DNA of 64,000 nt from Mucilaginibacter sp. UR6-11 (GTDB taxonomy: Bacteria; Bacteroidota; Bacteroidia; Sphingobacteriales; Sphingobacteriaceae): contig NZ_JAJIWO010000002.1 of assembly GCF_020880695.1 (NCBI RefSeq), positions 370,334 to 434,333 of the forward strand, read 5' to 3'. The stretch's first letter is position 1. Each line of letters begins with the position of its first letter. Positions 55,045 to 64,000 of the stretch are shown piece after piece. The notes below the pieces were generated by a model. That model was not told the origin of the DNA, did no database searches, and worked only from the letters and a program-made list of their open reading frames with translations. Both the position numbers and the translations under genes were made by a program.

Positions 55045-58000
55045 ATGAAGAAACTTTTACTTGTTGCCGCGATTTTATTCGCCTCTTTATTTACTCACCA
55101 GGTAGTTGCACAAGTTAATACGCTTGATATTGCGGGCCTTTCGGCAGATGCGCCCGCGGTGGCGGCATATAGTTTAAATAAATTAAGCTCAACTTATTCG
55201 GGGGTAGCTATACAGGTAAGGCGCAGCAATGACGATGCTGTGCAGGACATCGGCTTTACGCCCGGGGGCTATCTGGATACAACCGCCCTGAAAGCGTTTG
55301 TTGGTAGTAATAATGGATATGTTACCATATGGTATGATCAAAGTGGCAATACAAGAAATCTTACCCAAACCAATTCATCGCGACAACCTTCAATTGTCAA
55401 TGCCGGAACCATATACCGGCGCAATGGCCTGCCAACTTTATATCACGATGATGATGGCCTTGCTTATAGCGGTGCCGACTATCTCAATACAACCCCGTTA
55501 ACTGTAAATACGGTGGCGGGCAGCAATTCAAATAATGGCGGTGCAAGAAGAGCTATACAAGGGACTAGTAATTGGTTAATCGGGCCATATGGCAATAATG
55601 ACGGCTGGTATACAGACGGTTGGAATTATTACTATAGCGCACCCTGGTCTGTTACAAGGGTAGAGAATTTTACCGTTGTTGAGCCCCAGTCTGACCCTGA
55701 TATGGCCTGGCGCGATGGCGCTTTGCAGCCTATGATAGGTAATGCTAAGGGTGTCCCCAATAAATTAAGCACGGGTACTGAAGGGGTTTATTTCGAGCCT
55801 CTTGACGGTTATATTAGTGAGATCCTGGCGTTTAACAGCGTACTGTCTAATACTGACCGTTTGGCAATGGAACAGCATCAAAAGGCTGTTTACGCCATCG
55901 TATCAAGCAACGCCATGTTATCGGCACTAAGTATAAGTGACGGCGCTTTAAATCCGGGTTTTTCGGCAACAACAAACAATTATATCGATATAGTAGACAA
56001 TGCGGTATCAACTATCACTGTAACACCAACCCCGGCCAGCGTAGATGCAGTTGTGCAGGTACAGGTAAACGGGAGTGGTTATTATCCCGTAACAAATGGT
56101 ACAGCATCAGCCGCGCTGACATTAGCTGTTGGTGCCAATGCAATTGATGTAAAAATAAAGGCGCAGGACAGTGTGGCGGTTAATAACTATACAATAACGG
56201 TGTACCGCGCGCCATTGCCGCCAACTACGCAGGCGACTAATGTTACTTTTACAGCTACCGCCGCCCTGGCTACAACCGTAAACTGGATAAATGGAGACGG
56301 TGCAGCAAGGGCCGTATTTATGTCGGCGTCATTAACAGGCAGCCCCTTGCCTGATCCTGGCGTTACCTATACAGCTAACCCTATTTTTGGATCGGGTACG
56401 CAAATAGGTTCGTCTGGCTGGTATTGTATTTATAATGGTACCGGTACCACTGCTAACGTTGTAGGTTTAACAGGCAACACAACTTACCGGTTAATGACTG
56501 TTGAGTTTAACGGATCAGGCGGTACGGAAAGATATCTGACAACGCCAGCTGCCGGCAACCCGGCTAACGTAACTACAATAGGGCTAAACACGCTGGATAA
56601 ATTGGGCCTGAACAGTAACGTAAACAGTACCGCAGCCACCTACGCGCTGCGTTTATTAAGTACTACTTATACCGGCCCGTTGGCCCGTATTAATGCAGGC
56701 GGTAACTATTATGATGTATATCCGGATGCTTCGGCCGACAGGAATTTTTCGGTAAACTCGCCAATCTCCGCTGCATATGCTAACTACAATGACGCGGGTA
56801 GCGGGGCGACAGGTAATACATTAAGTTCGATTATATCAGGTTCGACAATTGCAACTGTTGCCATATGGTTTGATCAAAGCGGTAATGGAACTGATGCTAT
56901 ACAGGCGTCGGCAGGCAATCAGCCCGCTATTATTAACGGCGGTATTATTTATACCGAAAATGGTAAACCGGCACTAAGATTCACGGCATCATCCGGAAGC
57001 TACCTGCAATCAAATAATAATGTAACAATTGCAGACGGCTCAACCGCTAACACCGTAGCACAGAATATCAGCACACCCAATAATACAGCGGCTATATTAA
57101 CGCAGGTTTTTCAGGGGAACACCATTGGGTTCTTCCTGGGTCATTTTGGCACAACTTTCAGTTATGCGATGTATGTACCAGGCTGGCAGCAATCAAACTT
57201 TGACGTTAATGACTTCCCGACATCGCCTTTTATTGCTACCGGTGTTTATAGTAATAACGCTATTGACCTGTATGTTAACAGGGTTCAGCAAAACGCTTCG
57301 GGTGCTTCAAACCGCGTAAGCAGTACCAATCCGTTGCTCATCGGCAGGAAATATGACAGTGGTGAATATTTTGACGGATATATACCCGAAGTAACGCTAT
57401 TCACAGCAGGCTTGGCTGCTTCGGATCTCCAGGCGATGGAAGGAAGCCAGTATACTTATTTTGGTTTAGGCCTGCCTTATGTGGTTACCAAACCGGTATT
57501 AAGTATTACTGTTGAAGGAGTAACACTTCCCGGCAAAGTAATATCAGATTTTGCCAACCCCGTAACAAGCAAAGGTATTGTTTATGGTTTAACGGCAAAT
57601 CCAACAATAACTGCTGATAGTGTGGTAACCAACGGAACCGGAACCGGCGATATTTTAACAAATATTACTGCGCTTACTCCGCTTACGGTTTATCATTTCC
57701 GCGCATTTGCTACTAATTCAGTAGGTACTGCGTATGGCGAAGACCAGACATTTACAACACTATCGGCACCAAACATACTGGATAAATTAGGGCTTACCAG
57801 CAGCACATTGGCAACAGGTGACTATTCGTTGCGTTTGTTAAGCAGTACTTATACGGGGCCGCTTGCGCGTATTAATATCAATAATGCGTATTACGACGTT
57901 TATCCGGATGCTACGACTGACAAGTCATTCTCTTTAACCTCGCCGATTTCGGCAGTGTACACAAATTATAACGATGTGCAAACCGGCGCAACGGCAAATT

Positions 58001-61000
58001 TATTAAGCTCTATTGTTTCGGGGGCCACAAATGCAACGGTTGTTACCTGGTATGATCAAACCGGAAACGCTAATGACGCTGTACAAACAAACCAATCGCA
58101 ACAGCCTGAGATTATTAATGCCGGTACTATCGATAATGAAAATGGCCGGCCGGCGCTTAGGTTTTCATCTCCGGCATCAACTTATTTTCAAACCGTTAAA
58201 AATGTAACGATTGCAGGAGCCGTAACAACTAACGCTGTAGCGCAAAACATTAATACCTATAACAGTTATGCATCCCTCCTTAGTCAGATTTATACCGGAG
58301 GGGCAATTGGGTTCTTTTTGGGCCATTTTGGCACTACTATGGGCTTTGCTATCTATGCACCGGGCTTTCAACAATCAAATTATAACGGCGATTTTCCTAC
58401 CACACCTTTTGTTGCAACAGGTACCTATGGCGGCACCGCAGTTAATTTATACGTTAATCAGGTAGCTTCACCGCCCGCTTCTGCAAATGCCGGCGTAACA
58501 ATCACCAATCCTTTCAGGATAGGTGCGCGCTGGGACAACCAGGAGGCATTTGACGGATATATTCCGGAAGCGATCTTATTTGCGTCCGAGCTTTCATCCG
58601 CAAAAAGAACAGCGGTCGAAAATAATCAGATTAGTTACTATAATTTAACCGTACCGGGCAGCATATCAACAAGCGGGACTTTAGCAGCTTTAACCACGTC
58701 TATAGGTACTGCTTCTGCCAGCGATACGCTTATAGTATCCGGCGCCAGGCTTGTTAACCCGATAACAGTTACCCCACCGGCGGGTTTTGAAGTCAGCAAG
58801 GATAATATCACTTTTGCATCCACTGTAAATGTGGGTGCTGCAGGTAATCTTGCAGATAGCGCTGTATATATCAGGTTAGCGGCTGCTACCGCCATCGGTA
58901 GTTACTCTGGTAATGTCGTTTTAAGCAGTATCGGCTCACAGAGTGTAAACGTGGCTATCCCGGTAAGTAAGGTTATCGCTGTACCAAATTACCTGGATAA
59001 GGCCGGGCTGGCAGCTACTACCCCGGCAACTGGCGCTTATTCAATGCGTTTGTTAAGCAGTACTTATACCGGCCCGTTGGCGCGTATTACAGTTGGCAGT
59101 AGTTATTATGATGTTTATCCGGATACAACCGCCAATAAAGCTTTTTCATTAACCTCACCAATATCCACAGCGTACAGTAATTATAACGATACCAAAACCG
59201 GGGTAACCACTAATTTATTAAGCAGCATTATAGGTAATAACCAGGCAACCGTAGCTATCTGGTATGATCAGGGCGGTATTGGCAACGATGTTTTGCAGGC
59301 CACTACAAGCAATCAACCAGCTATTATAAACGGAGGTATCGTTTATACCCAAAATGGCCGCCCGGCGCTGCGTTTTTTAGGCCAGTCGGCTAACTATTTC
59401 AGATCTGCCAACAACGTAACTATAGAAGGCGCATCTACTTCAAACGCTGTGGCGCAAAACATTAATTCGCAGGGGAGCTATCCGGCTATCATATCACAAA
59501 TCTATACCGGCGGCGCTATTGGCTTTTTCTTGGGTCGTTTTAACGGAACTTTGGCGTATGCTATCCATATCCCTGGTTGGCAACTGGCAAATTACACCAG
59601 TGATTTCCCAACCTCGCCTTTTAATGCGACAGGTGTTTATGACGGGGCCAATGTAAATTTATATGTTAACGGTACTGCGTCAACACCTGGCAGCGCGACT
59701 GTTAATCAATCGGTAGATAATCCAATTGTTATTGGTACGCGATGGGATGGCGGCGGAGATTTTTTTGATGGCTATCTGCCTGAAGTAACTTTGTTTTCGA
59801 CCGCGCTTTCTACGCCACACAGGCAATCGATGGAAAGCAATCAATATACCTATTATGGCTTAGGCGATGCAATAGTTACAACAGGCGCACCAATTGCCGT
59901 TACGGTAAGCACTGCAACACTTACCGGCAATGCTACCTCGGATGCCGGGCACGCAATAACCAGTAAAGGCATTGTATACAATCAAACCGGTAACCCAACT
60001 ATTACTGCCGACAATGTATTAACAGCGGGCAGTGATGTAGGCGCTATCTCTGTAAATGCGATAAATCTGACCGCCGGCACAACCTACCATTACCGGGCGT
60101 TTGCCACCAATTCAGAAGGGACGGGTTACGGTGCGGATCAAACTTTTAGTACTTCGGCCATATTAGATAAAGTGGGGCTTACCGCCAGTGATCCTGCAGC
60201 AGGAGGGTACTCGCTACGTTTATTAAGCAGTACTTATACCGGCCCGCTGGTGCGCATTACGGTTGGCAGTAATTATTATGATGTATATCCCGACACAACA
60301 AGTGCTAAAACATTTTCATTAAACTCGCCGGTATCGGCTGCCTATACCGCCTATAACGCAACACTAACGGGCGCGACGACTAACTTATTAAGCAGCGTGA
60401 TCGGCAGCAGCTCGGCTACGGTGGTAACCTGGTATGACCAATCCGCAAGCGGTAATCATGCTGTACAAGCATCGCCCGGTAATCAGCCTGAAATTATAAG
60501 TGGCGGCGTTGTTGATAAAGTTAATGGCCTGCCAACACTTATTTATTCAGGTGCACAATTTTTAGTTATCCCGCAAACTTTTGGCCGGGTTGACCATCCT
60601 AACGCGGTGGTTAATGCGGTATATCAGAATACAGTACAATCAGGCAACCAGGCTTTATGGGGATCTGATAACGGGAACTGGGACAGGTTCCAGTTGTTGT
60701 ATTGGGGCGGCAGCGGTATATCGTTCGGACTATCTAACGGCGGGGGTACCAACAGCACACCGGCCACTAATACCGGCAACCAGCTGGTATATAGTGCAGT
60801 AATGAATTATGGTACGCCTGACGGTACTTTTGTTTCTGTAAACGGCGTAAACAGTACGCCTTATACAGAATCTCAGGGTGACGGAACCGGTAATATTACT
60901 ATCGGTGCAATAGGCAGCGGCGGCAACAGTTTGATAGGTAACCTGTCAGAATTTACTTTATTCTTTAATGCTATACCAACAGCAGATCGTCAGGCTTTAG

Positions 61001-64000
61001 AGTTAAATCAGCAAATCTATTATGCGGTACCTTCAATTATCGTATCAAACACGGCGAACGTAACCGCCTTAAGTGCCGGCTATGGTACACCATCTGCAAC
61101 GGTGAGGTTTAATGTTGCAGCCATCAGTGTCGCACAGGGGATTTTAATAACTGCACCAACCGGGTTTGAAGTAAGTACAGACAGTATTACGTTTAGGCCG
61201 GCTATAACCATTGGCGCCGCGGGCAATATTGCTTCAACACCGGTGTATGTACGGTTGGCAGCAACCACAGGTATAGGTTCTTACTCGGGCGATATTACAC
61301 TGGTTAGTGGCTCAATCAGCCAATCAGTTACTATTCCTGCAAGTAGCGTATCCGCACAACCCATTACATTAAATAAGTTAGGACTTACCAATACCACTGC
61401 TGGAGCCGGGGCCTATTCGCTTCGGTTATTGGCTTCAAATTATGCGGGCCCGCTGGCGCGTATAGCGATAGGTTCTAATTATTACGACGTATATCCAGAT
61501 ACCACGGCTAACAAAACGTTTTCCCTAAGCTCGCCCATTTCTGCGGCATATAGTAATTATAATGATGCGGCAACGGGAGTAACAGCCAATTTGCTTAGCG
61601 GCATTATAGCAACGCAATCGGCTACAGTGGCTGTCTGGTACGACCAGAGTGGAAACGCCACCAATGGTATCCAGGGAAATACGGCAATGCAACCCGAGAT
61701 TATTCATGCGGGAGTTGTTGATGTGGACAGCCATGATAACCTGCCGGCAATTAAATTTGGCGGATCTAATAATTTGATAGTTACCGCAACAATATTTAAC
61801 AATGATTTGAGTGGTTCTGTAGTATACAATGCTACACCTGCTAACCAAAGTGCAGACGTGCCTGGCGCCTGGTATACCATGAATGGTATATTCGGATCTG
61901 AACAACCGGGAGGTACCACTGATTTTGGGTTTGGGGTATATAACGGCAAATTCACGGCAGGTAATGGTCCTGCTGATAATTCAGTCGCCACAGCGATCGG
62001 TGTTACCAATGGACTAATCAGGCAAAACTCGTGGACGCGAACAGACTCAACCGGCTATATCGATCTATACACAAATAGCCTGGCTGATGGATCAGCCATA
62101 TTAAATAGTGGCGCCAGAACAGCGGTGCCATCAATAGCCATTGGTTCTTCACAAACCTTTTCGGGCGGTGGGGTATTCTTTAACGGTACCATTAGCGAGA
62201 TGGCGTTATTCCCGAAAGTTTATGGTCCTACCGAGCGCGCTGCTATTGAAGGCAGCCAAATGACTTATTATGGGATACCTAATAACACTGCCCCTACAGA
62301 TATCGCCCTAAGTGCAACATTAATAAATGAAAATGTAGCAGCGGCTTCCACAATCGGTACCTTCACAGCTACGGATGCCGAAGGCGGGGCAATGAGCTAC
62401 CAACTGATAACGGGTACCGGAGATACCGATAACAGCGCCTTTACTATCGTTAATGATTCATTGAAGATAAATGCAAGCCCTGATTATGAGACAAAGTCAA
62501 GTTATACCGTAAGGGTTAAAGTGACCGATAGCGGCTTATTAACATTTGAAAAACAATTTACCATTACCATTAATAACCTGGCAGAAGTGGTGGTCGATCA
62601 GGCATCACTGGCCGCGGCCACCGTTGGTTCAAGCTATAGCCAGACCATAACCGGATCTGGTGGAACATCGCCTTATACCTTTGCAGTAACGTCCGGTGCT
62701 TTACCTGCCGGTTTAAGCATTAGCGCGGATAGCGGTAACGCTATAATCAGCGGCAGTCCAACCGGCAGCGGCACCTTTAATTTCACTATTACAGCTACAG
62801 ATAGCAGTAGCTTTACAGGCTCAAAAGCTTTAAGTATCGCGGTTAATGCCGGTACCCCGGCAATTACGTATGCTTCAACAGCTTCTGTTACCTATGGAGC
62901 AGCAGATTTTGATCCGGCGGCAACCAGTACCAACGGAAATGCGGCAATTATATACAGCAGCAGTGACAGCACTATTGCAAGCATTGTAAATAATAAGGTA
63001 CATATCATTAAACCGGGTACCGTAACAATTTACGCAGATCAGGCAGCTGATTCAAACTATATGGTTGCTGCACAAAAAGCTCAGCTATTAACGATTGACA
63101 AAAAGGCGCTGACATTGACTTTAAACGCTTCACCAACAATCGCACGTGTTTATAACGGTTTAACCGGCGCCACATTAGCAGCTGCCAATTATGCGCTTGC
63201 CGGAATAAATGGAGCAGATTCTGTAACCGTAACCGGAACGGCAACTTATGATACAAAAGATGCTGCCGGTGGTAAAGCAGTTACCGCGACCAGTTTTGTA
63301 CTTGCCGGTGCAGATAAAGATAAATATACATTGAGTACAACATCGGCAACCACCACCGGAGACATAACCCGGGCGCCGTTAACAATTAAGGTTGATAGCC
63401 TGAACAAAGCCTATGGAGCTGCTGTTCCGACGTTAACAGTTAGTTATAGCGGTTTTGTAAATGGCGAAACGGTGGACAGCTTAACCACACAACCGGTATT
63501 GAGTACTACGGCAACCGTTGCATCGCATGTAGCGGGCAGCCCGTACACAATTTCAGCAAGCAGCGCGGTATCAGCGAACTACAGCATAACCTACGTTTCA
63601 GGCACGCTATCAGTTAACGCAGTACCATTAACTATAACTGCAGACAATCAGGTTAAGATTTACGGTGCGGCGTTACCGGCTTTGACAGCCAACTATATCG
63701 GTTTTGTAAATAGTGACACACCAGCGAATTTAACTACCGCGCCAACGCTAACAACCACAGCCACCAGCTCTTCACCGGTAAATACGTATGCAATTACAGC
63801 AGGCGGGGCAATGGATAGTGACTATACTATCAGTTATGCGCCCGGCACCTTAACCATAGGCAAAGCGCAGTTAACTATAACAGCTGATAATCAAAGCAAG
63901 GCTTACGGTGACGCAGTTCCCACATTAACGGCCAGTTATGCCGGTTTTGTAAATGGCGAAACATCCGCCAGTTTAACAACGGCCCCAACGCTTGCCACGG
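55045..64000 (+). CDS. Giant secreted multi-domain adhesin-like protein, 5' part
   Basis: One open frame of at least 2985 codons, running past the window edge. Signal peptide ending VVAQVNT. The first 285 residues and five later units of about 290-390 residues have the pattern AYSLRLLSSTYTGP ... WYDQSGN ... QPEIINGG, the hallmark of a jelly-roll fold found in the catalytic part of GH54 arabinofuranosidases and in concanavalin-like adhesin domains. Between them lie a cadherin-like sandwich (about 282-389), FN3-like domains, a choice-of-anchor-like domain, cadherin (about 2413-2512), Ig-like and MBG domains. It is probably a surface adhesin that binds glycans. A type IX secretion C-terminus, if present, lies beyond the window. 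Confidence 0.85.
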   Translation, partial: MKKLLLVAAILFASLFTHQVVAQVNTLDIAGLSADAPAVAAYSLNKLSSTYSGVAIQVRRSNDDAVQDIGFTPGGYLDTTALKAFVGSNNGYVTIWYDQSGNTRNLTQTNSSRQPSIVNAGTIYRRNGLPTLYHDDDGLAYSGADYLNTTPLTVNTVAGSNSNNGGARRAIQGTSNWLIGPYGNNDGWYTDGWNYYYSAPWSVTRVENFTVVEPQSDPDMAWRDGALQPMIGNAKGVPNKLSTGTEGVYFEPLDGYISEILAFNSVLSNTDRLAMEQHQKAVYAIVSSNAMLSALSISDGALNPGFSATTNNYIDIVDNAVSTITVTPTPASVDAVVQVQVNGSGYYPVTNGTASAALTLAVGANAIDVKIKAQDSVAVNNYTITVYRAPLPPTTQATNVTFTATAALATTVNWINGDGAARAVFMSASLTGSPLPDPGVTYTANPIFGSGTQIGSSGWYCIYNGTGTTANVVGLTGNTTYRLMTVEFNGSGGTERYLTTPAAGNPANVTTIGLNTLDKLGLNSNVNSTAATYALRLLSTTYTGPLARINAGGNYYDVYPDASADRNFSVNSPISAAYANYNDAGSGATGNTLSSIISGSTIATVAIWFDQSGNGTDAIQASAGNQPAIINGGIIYTENGKPALRFTASSGSYLQSNNNVTIADGSTANTVAQNISTPNNTAAILTQVFQGNTIGFFLGHFGTTFSYAMYVPGWQQSNFDVNDFPTSPFIATGVYSNNAIDLYVNRVQQNASGASNRVSSTNPLLIGRKYDSGEYFDGYIPEVTLFTAGLAASDLQAMEGSQYTYFGLGLPYVVTKPVLSITVEGVTLPGKVISDFANPVTSKGIVYGLTANPTITADSVVTNGTGTGDILTNITALTPLTVYHFRAFATNSVGTAYGEDQTFTTLSAPNILDKLGLTSSTLATGDYSLRLLSSTYTGPLARININNAYYDVYPDATTDKSFSLTSPISAVYTNYNDVQTGATANLLSSIVSGATNATVVTWYDQTGNANDAVQTNQSQQPEIINAGTIDNENGRPALRFSSPASTYFQTVKNVTIAGAVTTNAVAQNINTYNSYASLLSQIYTGGAIGFFLGHFGTTMGFAIYAPGFQQSNYNGDFPTTPFVATGTYGGTAVNLYVNQVASPPASANAGVTITNPFRIGARWDNQEAFDGYIPEAILFASELSSAKRTAVENNQISYYNLTVPGSISTSGTLAALTTSIGTASASDTLIVSGARLVNPITVTPPAGFEVSKDNITFASTVNVGAAGNLADSAVYIRLAAATAIGSYSGNVVLSSIGSQSVNVAIPVSKVIAVPNYLDKAGLAATTPATGAYSMRLLSSTYTGPLARITVGSSYYDVYPDTTANKAFSLTSPISTAYSNYNDTKTGVTTNLLSSIIGNNQATVAIWYDQGGIGNDVLQATTSNQPAIINGGIVYTQNGRPALRFLGQSANYFRSANNVTIEGASTSNAVAQNINSQGSYPAIISQIYTGGAIGFFLGRFNGTLAYAIHIPGWQLANYTSDFPTSPFNATGVYDGANVNLYVNGTASTPGSATVNQSVDNPIVIGTRWDGGGDFFDGYLPEVTLFSTALSTPHRQSMESNQYTYYGLGDAIVTTGAPIAVTVSTATLTGNATSDAGHAITSKGIVYNQTGNPTITADNVLTAGSDVGAISVNAINLTAGTTYHYRAFATNSEGTGYGADQTFSTSAILDKVGLTASDPAAGGYSLRLLSSTYTGPLVRITVGSNYYDVYPDTTSAKTFSLNSPVSAAYTAYNATLTGATTNLLSSVIGSSSATVVTWYDQSASGNHAVQASPGNQPEIISGGVVDKVNGLPTLIYSGAQFLVIPQTFGRVDHPNAVVNAVYQNTVQSGNQALWGSDNGNWDRFQLLYWGGSGISFGLSNGGGTNSTPATNTGNQLVYSAVMNYGTPDGTFVSVNGVNSTPYTESQGDGTGNITIGAIGSGGNSLIGNLSEFTLFFNAIPTADRQALELNQQIYYAVPSIIVSNTANVTALSAGYGTPSATVRFNVAAISVAQGILITAPTGFEVSTDSITFRPAITIGAAGNIASTPVYVRLAATTGIGSYSGDITLVSGSISQSVTIPASSVSAQPITLNKLGLTNTTAGAGAYSLRLLASNYAGPLARIAIGSNYYDVYPDTTANKTFSLSSPISAAYSNYNDAATGVTANLLSGIIATQSATVAVWYDQSGNATNGIQGNTAMQPEIIHAGVVDVDSHDNLPAIKFGGSNNLIVTATIFNNDLSGSVVYNATPANQSADVPGAWYTMNGIFGSEQPGGTTDFGFGVYNGKFTAGNGPADNSVATAIGVTNGLIRQNSWTRTDSTGYIDLYTNSLADGSAILNSGARTAVPSIAIGSSQTFSGGGVFFNGTISEMALFPKVYGPTERAAIEGSQMTYYGIPNNTAPTDIALSATLINENVAAASTIGTFTATDAEGGAMSYQLITGTGDTDNSAFTIVNDSLKINASPDYETKSSYTVRVKVTDSGLLTFEKQFTITINNLAEVVVDQASLAAATVGSSYSQTITGSGGTSPYTFAVTSGALPAGLSISADSGNAIISGSPTGSGTFNFTITATDSSSFTGSKALSIAVNAGTPAITYASTASVTYGAADFDPAATSTNGNAAIIYSSSDSTIASIVNNKVHIIKPGTVTIYADQAADSNYMVAAQKAQLLTIDKKALTLTLNASPTIARVYNGLTGATLAAANYALAGINGADSVTVTGTATYDTKDAAGGKAVTATSFVLAGADKDKYTLSTTSATTTGDITRAPLTIKVDSLNKAYGAAVPTLTVSYSGFVNGETVDSLTTQPVLSTTATVASHVAGSPYTISASSAVSANYSITYVSGTLSVNAVPLTITADNQVKIYGAALPALTANYIGFVNSDTPANLTTAPTLTTTATSSSPVNTYAITAGGAMDSDYTISYAPGTLTIGKAQLTITADNQSKAYGDAVPTLTASYAGFVNGETSASLTTAPTLAT
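56593..62280 (+). repeat. Tandem GH54-like units and higher-order repeat in the adhesin gene
   Basis: Five units begin at 56593, 57778, 58993, 60163 and 61369, each from LDK-GL to the YYG end. Odd-to-even linkers are FN3-like (57480-57777 and 59871-60162), even-to-odd linkers are a second domain type (58650-58992 and 61026-61368). The whole thus repeats as unit-FN3-unit-linker with a period of 2400 and 2376 bases. The first, divergent unit is at about 55160-55890. Units 2 to 4 share a second lobe; units 5 and 6 carry different ones. Confidence 0.8.
63375..64000 (+). repeat. MBG-domain tandem repeats at the visible 3' end
   Basis: Three copies of about 80 residues starting PLTIKVDSLNKAYGAAVP, PLTITADNQVKIYGAALP and QLTITADNQSKAYGDAVP, the last cut by the window edge. 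They match MBG-type adhesin stalk repeats. A YDG-like domain (63105-63374) precedes them. Confidence 0.7.

Noticed and set aside
56593..62280. CRISPR array or transposon repeats
   Set aside because: The repeats are in frame, divergent and about 1.2 kb long, and encode protein domains.
55045..64000. Several short minus- and plus-strand frames inside the giant gene
   Set aside because: They are shadows in other frames of a single continuous frame starting at 55045 and have no ribosome-binding sites or domains.

Overview
The window is chromosomal DNA of a Bacteroidota bacterium, most likely a Sphingobacteriaceae member close to Mucilaginibacter (inference). The reasons are a SusC/SusD pair, LruC-domain and DUF4142 lipoproteins with short Cys lipoboxes, promoter-like TAnnTTTG boxes just upstream of genes, few Shine-Dalgarno sequences, and generally orthodox, densely packed genes. 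Apart from one tRNA-Glu I see no rRNA, CRISPR array, phage module or intact insertion sequence.

Layout. 1-5.6 kb: 3' part of an S9 (DPP IV type) peptidase, a GT2 glycosyltransferase with a DUF2304 partner, a DinB-like protein, a secreted GH8 glucanase and a PfkB sugar kinase. 6.0-9.6 kb: the conserved trio of circularly permuted ATP-grasp, alpha-E protein and transglutaminase. 9.6-13.8 kb: a thioredoxin-like protein, a Gfo/Idh/MocA oxidoreductase, two secreted proteins, gcvH, a VanZ protein and a 51-residue lipoprotein. 13.9-20.0 kb: a five-gene minus-strand operon encoding a flavin disulfide oxidoreductase, an ABC ATPase, a permease/binding-protein fusion, EgtB and EgtD. 20.2-31.4 kb: tRNA-Glu, surface lipoproteins, a YdcF protein and a SusC/SusD pair. 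31.6-37.5 kb: an MG2/plug surface protein, a methionine aminopeptidase, and an AraC regulator with an MFS pump. 37.5-51.9 kb: a stress and housekeeping island (DUF72, DUF892, Hsp20, zinc dehydrogenase, FAD-Rieske protein, manganese catalase, pyrophosphatase, DUF421, PiT, UspA, dienelactone hydrolase). 52-54.5 kb: two convergent secreted proteins, one a GH43-like propeller. 55.0 kb to the end: one open frame of at least 2985 codons encoding a giant repetitive secreted adhesin, cut by the window edge.

The most interesting locus is 13.9-20.0 kb. EgtB and EgtD synthesise the thiol antioxidant ergothioneine. The co-transcribed ABC transporter has the permease/binding-domain fusion architecture of the OpuC/EgtU family, so synthesis and uptake of ergothioneine may be encoded together with a flavin disulfide reductase that could recycle the oxidised thiol. 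In addition, the solute-binding domain of the permease looks circularly permuted: the half that normally comes second precedes the half that normally comes first. The second notable object is the giant adhesin, whose six GH54-like jelly-roll units are arranged in a higher-order repeat of about 2.4 kb.

Functions are read from motifs and family knowledge only; no database search was run.
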